From an uncultured Collinsella sp. (GTDB lineage Bacteria; Actinomycetota; Coriobacteriia; Coriobacteriales; Coriobacteriaceae), in NCBI GenBank assembly GCA_958405565.1, contig CATYEN010000073.1, positions 1 to 6,762 of the forward strand: a DNA stretch of 6,762 nucleotides. Direction: 5' to 3'. Below are positions 1 through 5,495 of this stretch, one piece after another. The notes under the pieces are model-generated. The model did not search any database. It saw nothing but the letters and a program-made list of their open reading frames with translations, and was not told the origin of the DNA. A program made the translations under genes and the position numbers. Each line of letters starts with the position of its first letter. Position 1 is the first letter of the stretch.

Positions 1-1350
1 GACGCGAGCGGCCACAGGACTGGTGGCGCTGGTGATTGACAATGCAATCAGCGTCTCATCCGAGTGCAAGCGTCGGTTCACGCTGTTGAGATGCTCGGTT
101 TTCAGCCGACAGATGGGTTCGATGGCGGCATCGTCGATTACCGGAATGGTTTCGTCAACACCGGTGACGGCCTTGAGCGCGTGCATCAGCAGCGCGCTGG
201 CCGCGCCCAACAGGTCGCCGGTTTTGCCGGTGACCACATGGCCATCGGACAGCACCATGGCACCAGCCGGGGCACCGGTGGCGGCTTCCTTCTCAAGGGC
301 CACGGCGCGGGCGGGAGAAAGATCGGGGGTCACGCCGGCCCGGTTCATGATGGAGCGCAGCCGCTCCACCTGTTCCTCGCCAGTGCCGGTGCGCTTCAAG
401 TGCACGGCGGCGGCGAAGTAGCGGCGCACGATTTCCAGACGCGCGGCATCGCGGCAGGCATCGTCGTCCACAATGGCGTATCCGGCCATGTTGACGCCCA
501 TATCGGTGGGGCTCTGATAGGGGCTTTCGCCCATGATGCGCTCCATCATGGCTTTGAGCACGGGGAATGCTTCGACGTCGCGGTTGTAGTTGACGGTGGT
601 CTCGCCGTACGCCTCCAGATGGAACGGGTCGATGATATTGGCATCGTCGAGGTCGACGGTGGCAGCCTCGTACGCGATGTTGACCGGATGGTTGAGCGGA
701 AGATTCCAGATGGGGAACGTCTCGTATTTGGCATAGCCGGCGTCGATGCCGCGCTGGTGCTCGTGGTAGAGCTGGCTCAGGCACGTGGCGAGTTTGCCGG
801 AGCCAGGGCCGGGCGCGGTGACCACGACGAGCGGCCGGGTGGTCTCGATGTACTCGTTCTTGCCGTATCCGTCGTCTGAAACGATGCGTTCGATGTCGTG
901 CGGGTATCCGGCGATCGGGTAGTGCAGGCGGCAGGTGACGCCGAGTTGCTCGAGGCGGTGGCGGTAGGCGTCGGCGGCGGGCTGATTGGCGTATTGGGTG
1001 AGCACTACGGAGCCGACGAGGAAGCCGCGGGAACGGAACACGTCGATGAGTCGCAGCACGTCCTCGTCGTAGGGGATACCGAGGTCGCCGCGGGTCTTGC
1101 CTTTTTCGATATGGTTGGCGTTGATGGCGATGACGATTTCCACATCGTCCACCAGACTTTCCAACATGCGGAACTTGGTGTCCGGCTCAAAGCCGGGCAG
1201 CACGCGCGAGGCGTGGTAGTCGTCGAAGAGCTTGCCTCCGAATTCCAGATAGAGTTTGCCGCCGAATTGCGCGATGCGCTTTCTGATGTTGGCGGCTTGC
1301 AGCTCGATGTATTTTTCGTTGTCGAATCCCTGGCGCAAAGAGGTCGGCAT
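1..1350 (-). CDS. UPF0371/DUF1846 family protein, C-terminus cut by the window edge
   Basis: Translating the minus strand from ATG at 1350-1348 gives 450 codons with no stop, running off the window at base 1. The N-terminus (GFDNEKY near residue 8, LYLEFGGKLFDDYHASRVLPGFEPD at about residues 33-57) is the signature opening of the UPF0371/DUF1846 family, and this fixes the start. A glycine-rich stretch TAPGPGSGK (residues about 178-186) resembles a nucleotide-binding loop but is not a strict Walker A. Family members are about 500 residues, so roughly 50 residues are probably missing on the left. The biochemical function of the family is not established to my knowledge. The purine-rich GGAAAGGG lies directly before the ATG, an unusually short spacing. 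The gene has its own promoter and is not part of the toxin operon to its right. It is clearly GC-rich (43 of 60 bases in 301-360). Confidence 0.93.
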   Translation of the reverse strand, partial: MPTSLRQGFDNEKYIELQAANIRKRIAQFGGKLYLEFGGKLFDDYHASRVLPGFEPDTKFRMLESLVDDVEIVIAINANHIEKGKTRGDLGIPYDEDVLRLIDVFRSRGFLVGSVVLTQYANQPAADAYRHRLEQLGVTCRLHYPIAGYPHDIERIVSDDGYGKNEYIETTRPLVVVTAPGPGSGKLATCLSQLYHEHQRGIDAGYAKYETFPIWNLPLNHPVNIAYEAATVDLDDANIIDPFHLEAYGETTVNYNRDVEAFPVLKAMMERIMGESPYQSPTDMGVNMAGYAIVDDDACRDAARLEIVRRYFAAAVHLKRTGTGEEQVERLRSIMNRAGVTPDLSPARAVALEKEAATGAPAGAMVLSDGHVVTGKTGDLLGAASALLMHALKAVTGVDETIPVIDDAAIEPICRLKTEHLNSVNRRLHSDETLIALSITSATSPVAARV

Positions 1351-1380
1351 CCCTTTCCGAACGACGTCGTAAGCGGAAAA

Positions 1381-1386
1381 ATTATA
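1381..1386 (-). promoter_or_regulatory. -10 element (TATAAT) of the UPF0371 gene
   Basis: The minus strand reads a perfect TATAAT here, 30 bases before the ATG at 1350, which implies a leader of about 24 nt. A matching -35 is poor: the bases 17 upstream are part of the T-run of the neighbouring terminator (TTTTTG), so the promoter is packed directly against the end of the upstream transcription unit. The -10 is seen directly; promoter activity is inferred. Confidence 0.6.
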
Positions 1387-1404
1387 CCGGACGTCGTCGG
1401 CAAC

Positions 1405-1437
1405 AAAAAATGGGATTCCCCGATGGGGAATCCCATT
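1405..1437 (-). terminator. Intrinsic terminator of the toxin/immunity operon
   Basis: On the minus strand a perfect 13-bp stem (AATGGGATTCCCC / GGGGAATCCCATT) with a 3-nt loop is followed at once by a run of six T (1410-1405, the first two shared with the stem). This is a textbook rho-independent terminator in the direction of the immunity gene, about 150 bases after its stop. The plus strand forms the same stem but is followed by CGTCAT, so it is not expected to terminate that way. Confidence 0.9.
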
Positions 1438-1584
1438 CGTCATAGAGAGCAATCACTCCCGAGGAATGTTGAACAGGGGTTTGCATGGCTCCCAAAAACG
1501 CGCTGGTCGAAACGTTGCCGACGACGCGTGCGCTCGAAGAGTATGCACGGGTGGCTTTGCGGTGATTTCCCAGACCGTTCGTTG
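1438..1584. other. Non-coding spacer after the immunity gene
   Basis: This stretch of about 147 bases between the immunity stop codon and the terminator stem shows no convincing gene, RNA structure or repeat. It probably is the 3' untranslated region of the operon. Confidence 0.5.
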
Positions 1585-1968
1585 CTAGGCGAGATATTTC
1601 TTTTTCCAGGCCTTCTTTCGGGCGTAAGCGTTTTCTGTCATGTCGGAGTAGTCGTAATCAACTTTGAACTTGCCGTTGGAATGGAGAATAAGCGTCATCG
1701 ATCCCCATCTCTTTTCGGGCTTAAGCGCGGCCCTTTCAGGTTCAATGAACTTGTTGATAGCCATAAAGTTTTTCATCAAGGATGCCCTCGAAACGCCTTT
1801 TTGGTCAAAGCATTTAACGAAGTCGTCTTTTCCGCTGCCAGCAACGTAATACTCAATAGAGAACGCACCCTCGGCGTACTCGGCGTAAAACACGACCTTG
1901 CTCCAGTCTTCGGGGAGGGTTTCCTCAAGAATTGAAGCTATCCCTTGTAGCATCTTCTTTTCACTCAT
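1585..1968 (-). CDS. YezG-family immunity protein (antitoxin to the adjacent nuclease toxin)
   Basis: This is a small acidic-to-basic cytosolic protein of 127 residues. The C-terminal block WGSMTLILHSNGKF followed by KVDYDYSD (residues 88-109), and the early LPEDWSKVVFYAE (about 18-30), match the YezG/DUF600 immunity family. In Bacillus subtilis, YezG neutralises the nuclease toxin YeeF. Length is close to the usual 130-150. It has no signal peptide or membrane segment, as expected for a protein that binds and blocks a cytosolic nuclease. The start ATG (1968-1966) overlaps the toxin stop by one base (TAATG) and has a good ribosome binding site AAAGGAA at 1980-1974 inside the end of the toxin gene, so the two are translated together. 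That this protein neutralises the adjacent toxin is inferred from position and family pairing. Confidence 0.87.
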   Translation of the reverse strand: MSEKKMLQGIASILEETLPEDWSKVVFYAEYAEGAFSIEYYVAGSGKDDFVKCFDQKGVSRASLMKNFMAINKFIEPERAALKPEKRWGSMTLILHSNGKFKVDYDYSDMTENAYARKKAWKKKYLA

Positions 1969-3245
1969 TACATTTCCTTTGCAGTGTTAAGAAGAAACGT
2001 AACCGTCTCTTCGCCGTCAATAATGTCCGTGATAGCAAACGAGCTAGGCCTGAATGACCCGCCCTCATAAAGTGGCTCAACCTTGAAAAACACTTCAGCG
2101 CCGTCAGCCAAAGCATCGGCGCATTTTTGCTCGATTGCTGCATAGGCTTTTTGGTTAACCTCGCCGCCCATGGCGACAATATTCTCAAGGCCATTTGATC
2201 CATTGAATCGGTCGGCAATCAGATGGCCTCTTTGATCAAAAAGCTCTTCAAACCCTTTTCCGATTGACTGGATAGTGTCCTTGATGGTCAAACGACCTTC
2301 GTGGGTCTTTAGTTGTAAGAAGCCTTCGGCCGATTCGACCCTACCCATTGCATCGGTAACGTATTTATACCCATTGATCTCATAGCTCATGTTCGGAACG
2401 AGGTCGTCGCCAACGCGGTAAAGCTGCCCGAGATCGTCGGTTGCACACTTCACGCCGTCGATCGCAAACTCGTTATTGGGAAGCAGTCGGTCGCCTTCGT
2501 AAATTGCCTTTCCGGCATCATCCAGAATTCGTGAGCTTGCGCCCGATTCTGCTGCCTTTGAGGCAAGAAAGTTATTTAGACCTCGTCCGGCAAGAAGCGT
2601 TGCTGCCGTAACAGTTCCCGCAACGACTTCTCCGACGATATCCTCCTGAGATATCTCACCGTCTTCAGCGCCGGCTTCCAAGCTCTTTCCCATTTCGTCA
2701 AGAACGAGTACAGCCCCAGCAGCGAGTGCTGCAGGGGCAGAAGCGGTGACGGCTACGGCACCAAGCGCAACTTCAGTGGCGATTTCGCCTCCAGTTTCGA
2801 CATAGTCTCCGATTTCCCGTATCTGCTCATCGGCTTCCATGAAGTCGCCCCAGGCGTTGGCTGCATCGTCAACAGCGTGTGTTTGCGCGGTTTTCACCGC
2901 TGCTTCTTCGTCTTCGGCCAGTAGTTCAATATTCGATTGAACACCGACATATGCGTTTTCTCCAACGTCGGCAACTCCAAGTACGAACCTGCCGCCAAGA
3001 TAAGCTCCGTTCCTTGCGCCATCGCGGACAGTTTCGCCTGCAGCGTTGAGTGTTGGCTCACATGCTTTCCAGGCGTCATCTGCGGCTTCTTGAACTGTTG
3101 AAATGCTCGCGGTTAGGACATCGCCGGAAGAAATATCCCGCCATGCGGCATCTGCACAATCAGCAACGGTGCGTTGCGCCTCCTCGAAGGCCAATCTCGT
3201 TTCGGTCGTATCCGGCATTAATTGCTCTATATTTTCAAACGCCAT
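1968..3245 (-). CDS. Polymorphic toxin with C-terminal DNA/RNA non-specific endonuclease domain (YeeF-like)
   Basis: A 425-residue protein. Residues about 335-425 form the nuclease: DQRGH at 337-341 carries the likely catalytic histidine of the Endonuclea_NS_2/His-Me finger fold. It is followed by FNGSNGLENIV (347-357), VNQKAY (363-368) and FFKVEPLYEGGSFRP (386-400), all in the family order. Before it come two imperfect copies of a pre-toxin motif, LLPNNEFAIDG..ATDDLGQL (254-275) and LVPNMSYEINGYKYVTDAMGRV (two halves, 282-303). The N-terminal 150 residues are helical, acidic and Ala-rich. Residues 155-183 are a hydrophobic Ala/Val stretch that could insert in or cross a membrane. There is no Sec signal peptide, and I see no clear LXG or WXG100 motif. 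The ATG directly follows the ATPase stop (TAAATG) and is preceded by GGTGATC (3255-3249), a strong ribosome binding site. The expected activity is degradation of nucleic acid in a target cell. Nuclease identity is firm by family motifs; the export route is inferred. Confidence 0.88.
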   Translation of the reverse strand: MAFENIEQLMPDTTETRLAFEEAQRTVADCADAAWRDISSGDVLTASISTVQEAADDAWKACEPTLNAAGETVRDGARNGAYLGGRFVLGVADVGENAYVGVQSNIELLAEDEEAAVKTAQTHAVDDAANAWGDFMEADEQIREIGDYVETGGEIATEVALGAVAVTASAPAALAAGAVLVLDEMGKSLEAGAEDGEISQEDIVGEVVAGTVTAATLLAGRGLNNFLASKAAESGASSRILDDAGKAIYEGDRLLPNNEFAIDGVKCATDDLGQLYRVGDDLVPNMSYEINGYKYVTDAMGRVESAEGFLQLKTHEGRLTIKDTIQSIGKGFEELFDQRGHLIADRFNGSNGLENIVAMGGEVNQKAYAAIEQKCADALADGAEVFFKVEPLYEGGSFRPSSFAITDIIDGEETVTFLLNTAKEM

Positions 3246-3956
3246 TTAGATCACCGGCCTTGTTTGAGATAAGACCGCTGATACTTCGGCGAGTGCTGAG
3301 GCCTTTTCCGTTGTCTCGATGCCGGTACCCCTCTTTCTCAGCTCGTTGAGATGAGCGTTAAACATCGACTGAATGAACAGGTATTGGATTGGCCCCCAGC
3401 TTTCGGGTGAGGAGTCATCTTCGAATTTCCAGCTTGAAAGCAGATGGGAGCAAAGCCTCTCTTTGAGGCTGTCGGCAGATAAATCCCTGGCGTCGTCGAG
3501 GATGCGTCCAATATTGAAATACCTATAAGCACACCATTCAAACAGTGGCTTCCTCGAGGACAGAGGAGTCCCTGCCATCTCAATCAAGCGTGCCTTCATG
3601 GAGTCAGGTATGTCCATCTTGTGCACACAGTCGCAGAAGTTGTATTCCCTTGGCTCATCGAGCTTGAACGGATTAAGCACACAAGAGTTGAGATAGCGAA
3701 GCTCTTCAGAAGAAACCTTGTCCTTCGCGCTGTGCTTGCTCTGTGTTGGCGAGTACTCTAGGCCGCGTTCATGCGGTTCGATGTGACAGAGGACAGGTTC
3801 GGTCCATTCGTTCTGATATATTGTTGCAACGCCTCGCTGAAGATTTGCAAGCTCTTGGATTTGGCTCTCGTTAAGATTTGCCGCCTTGCTGACAAGCATC
3901 CTGTCGCCTTCGTCAGGCAGTTTCCAGGATAAGTCGATGCGATGATTCTGCCTCAA
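3246..3956 (-). pseudogene. C-terminal remnant of a HerA/VirB4-like P-loop ATPase
   Basis: The open frame is 236 codons from a TTG at 3956, but it stays open back to a TGA at 3983-3981, so the start is arbitrary; no ribosome binding site precedes it. The segment LPDEGDRMLVSKAANLNESQ (residues about 14-33) and LQRGVATIYQNEWTEPVLCHIE (two pieces, about 39-60) resembles the last part of the RecA-like domain of HerA/DUF87-type ATPases, where a conserved LPDE.DR..vgkA..L element is followed by a LxRGvAavyq..W.epvl strand. The rest is a helical C-terminal tail without a recognised domain. Walker A and B motifs are absent, because everything N-terminal to this point is missing; full members are usually several hundred residues longer. 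The break lies where an IS66 tip begins (3975-3996), so IS-mediated deletion is the likely cause. The intact gene probably encoded the motor for export of, or coupling to, the downstream toxin. The family call is moderate; the role is inferred. Confidence 0.65.
3249..3255 (-). promoter_or_regulatory. Ribosome binding site of the toxin gene
   Basis: The minus strand reads GGTGATC, a perfect match to the extended anti-Shine-Dalgarno complement, ending three bases (TAA) before the toxin ATG. It lies inside the last codons of the ATPase remnant, which argues that the two genes were evolved as one translated unit and supports the ATG at 3245. Confidence 0.6.
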
Positions 3957-3974
3957 GCCCAGCGGGTTGTTAAG

Positions 3975-3996
3975 ACGCGGTCATTTTGGCGCTTAC
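3975..3996 (-). repeat. IS66-type terminal inverted repeat, left copy (orphan tip)
   Basis: The minus strand reads GTAAGCGCCAAAATGACC and so on, 22 bases matching the copy at 5380-5401 with a single C/T difference. GTAAGCG is the known opening of IS66-family ends. The tip (GTAA) faces right, towards the transporter, so the element body lay to the left. That body is gone: sequence similarity to the other copy stops at 3975, and the ATPase fragment starts within about 20-40 bases. Together with the right copy it brackets the transporter gene with tips pointing inward. Confidence 0.8.
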
Positions 3997-4021
3997 ATCT
4001 CACTTTTTGCAGACGTAGAAT
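3992..4021 (+). promoter_or_regulatory. Possible hybrid promoter for the transporter, -35 from the IS66 tip
   Basis: CTTACA at 3992-3997 (4 of 6 matches to TTGACA) lies 18 bases before TAGAAT at 4016-4021 (5 of 6 matches to TATAAT). The first five bases of the -35 belong to the IS66 end and the sixth to flanking DNA. Transcription would start near 4028, giving a leader of about 23 nt before the ATG at 4051. Outward -35 boxes in IS ends are well known; activity here is inferred. Confidence 0.4.
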
Positions 4022-4039
4022 ACGGGTATTGGAATCATA

Positions 4040-4045
4040 GGAGGG
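4040..4045 (+). promoter_or_regulatory. Ribosome binding site of the transporter gene
   Basis: GGAGGG ends five bases before ATG at 4051. This decides the start in favour of 4051 over the in-frame TTG at 3967, which has no such site and would begin inside IS66-related sequence. Confidence 0.75.
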
Positions 4046-4050
4046 TTCTC

Positions 4051-5376
4051 ATGCCAAATATCGGTAAGGACGACCATCCGAAGCTGTGGTCGCTTATTTT
4101 CGTGCTTATCATCGCGCTGACCTTCTGTTGCTTCGTCATGGGCCAAGGACTCAACAGTGGAACCAGCGTCTTCCTGGCAGGCCAAGGTTACGGTGCGAGC
4201 CTTGCCGGCGTACTTGCACTCGTCTTCTCCATTGCCGCCGCGTTAGCACGACTGTTCGTCGGCCCTGTTATCGACAACGGCAAGTGCTGACTCGTTATCA
4301 TCGCCGGCATCGCTATCCTCATAGCAGGAACAGCACTGTCCGCTGTCGTTCAAGGCATCCCCCTCTTCACAATCAGCCGTTTGCTGCAAGGCGTGGGCTT
4401 TGGCGCAGCAACAACAGCAGCCTCGACCGCCGCAGCAAGCGTCTTACCGCAAGAACGGCTCGGCGAAGGCATTGGATACCACGGCCTCGGACAGGCTATC
4501 GCCATGAGCATCGGCCCAGCCTTCGCGCTTTACCTAGTAGGAACCGATCCCTCAACGAACCTCTATGTCGGCCTTGCCCTGGTTGGGTTTGCAGGGCTTG
4601 TAATCGCCCTCAACGCACGCTATGAAAGTAAATGGCAAACTCTGCCAAGCTCCAGCGCATACCGAATCAAAATGGAAACCCGGCTCGAACTCGACTCAAA
4701 AGACGGGCAGGCACCCAGCTCCACCACAGTAACTACATCCGAAACAATTAACAGTGAAAAGTATCCTGAAGGCGACCAGGTGTCCAAGAGAACCCTGCGT
4801 GACTCATTCAACATCTTCGAGCCGCGCGCATTGCCTGGCGCCATCCCACAGATGATCATGTGCCCCACTTTTGGCTTTGGCGTCTTCTTTGCCGGTCTGT
4901 ACGGTACTACTCTCGGCTATACCCACGCCGGTCTCTTCTACACCATCAGCGCGGTAAGCATGATTATCATTCGCATGATTTCAAAGCATTTCATGGACAC
5001 CGTACCTGCAATCAAAACAATGACCGGAGCCGTCGCGTGCGGCATCCTCTGCTGCCTTATGCTACTTGCCGCACCGTACGGGGAACCTGTCTTCCTGGCG
5101 TCCGGAATCTTCTATGGTCTCGCCACTGGCATAAGCCTGCCACTTAATCAAAGCGTAGCGGTAAAGAACACCCCGCCAGAGCGCTGGGGCGCCGCAAACG
5201 CCCTGTTCCTGCTCGCCAATGACATCGGCATTGGCTTCGCAAGCGTAATCTGGGGCGTTATCAATGACTCATTCGGGGTCCAGACAAGCATCGTCTGCGT
5301 CATTGTCTGCCTTATCGCAAGCTACGCATCCGCCTGGATCGTCTACCCCGCCCGCGACAAGCGGTGGAGGCATTAG
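4051..5376 (+). pseudogene. Major facilitator superfamily transporter interrupted by an in-frame TGA
   Basis: Reading from ATG 4051 to the stop at 5374-5376 gives 442 codons in a single frame with one internal TGA at 4288-4290 (codon 80). The product would be a 12-segment inner-membrane carrier. TM1 starts near residue 13 (LWSLIFVLIIALTF). A motif A-like loop lies at about 71-80 (GPVIDNGKC then the stop). A TM5 antiporter-type motif C lies at about 146-162 (GLGQAIAMSIGPAFALYL). A hydrophilic central loop of about 65 residues (190-255) precedes the second six-helix half. The TGA replaces the position where motif A normally has Arg or Lys, so a single C-to-T change in CGA is the simplest cause. 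The substrate is not predictable; motif C points to a proton-linked exporter. The remaining frame is well kept, so the inactivation looks recent. It lies opposite in strand to all neighbours and between two IS66 tips, consistent with transfer. Confidence 0.85.
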
Positions 5377-5379
5377 AGC

Positions 5380-5401
5380 GTAAGCGTCAAAATGACCGCG
5401 T
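5380..5401 (+). repeat. IS66-type terminal inverted repeat, right copy
   Basis: This 22-base tip reads GTAAGCGTCAAAATGACC and so on, and matches the reverse complement of 3975-3996 with one mismatch. It begins three bases after the transporter stop codon (TAG at 5374-5376), so the IS inserted almost exactly at the end of that gene. The tip faces left and the tnpC-bearing body lies to the right. Confidence 0.85.
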
Positions 5402-5405
5402 AGCA

Positions 5406-5458
5406 GGAAACGTCCAGGACCATTCCGGCATACGGATGGAAAAGTCCTGGACGTTTCC
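5406..5458. repeat. Perfect 15-bp inverted repeat with 23-nt spacer in the IS66 end
   Basis: GGAAACGTCCAGGAC (5406-5420) and its exact reverse complement GTCCTGGACGTTTCC (5444-5458) are separated by 23 bases, which can pair further in an imperfect inner stem (TCCG with CGGA). The structure sits between the IS tip and the tnpC stop. Neither side has a T-run of the kind an intrinsic terminator needs, so a structural or transposition-related role, or protection against read-through transcription, are open options. Confidence 0.8.
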
Positions 5459-5495
5459 ATCTTTGCGTTGCGGTATGCCTTAGGTCGCTATGTCG

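Noticed and set aside
64..1935. Long plus-strand open frames opposite the UPF0371 gene
   Set aside because: They are antisense frames kept open by high GC; the minus-strand translation carries the family motifs from end to end, and the plus-strand products are low-complexity Gly/Val/Ala-rich.
3050..3349. Plus-strand open frame of 99 codons over the toxin start
   Set aside because: It lies antisense to the toxin/ATPase junction, has no ribosome binding site and an Arg/Pro-rich composition typical of shadow frames.
3967..4050. Extended N-terminus of the transporter from a TTG at 3967
   Set aside because: It would start inside the IS66 tip; the ATG at 4051 has a strong GGAGGG site and gives a normal MFS N-terminus.
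4288..4290. Selenocysteine recoding of the TGA
   Set aside because: No SECIS-like hairpin is evident right after it, MFS carriers are not selenoproteins, and the position aligns with Arg/Lys instead of Cys.
3975..5401. The transporter as a unit with normal outward terminal inverted repeats
   Set aside because: The IS66 tips (GTAA) point inward at the gene, so the 22-bp repeats are ends of flanking elements and not of an element made of the transporter.
5406..5458. Inverted repeat as an intrinsic terminator
   Set aside because: Neither strand has a T-run after the stem (ATCTTTGCG on plus, TGCTACGCGG on minus) and the 23-nt loop is long.
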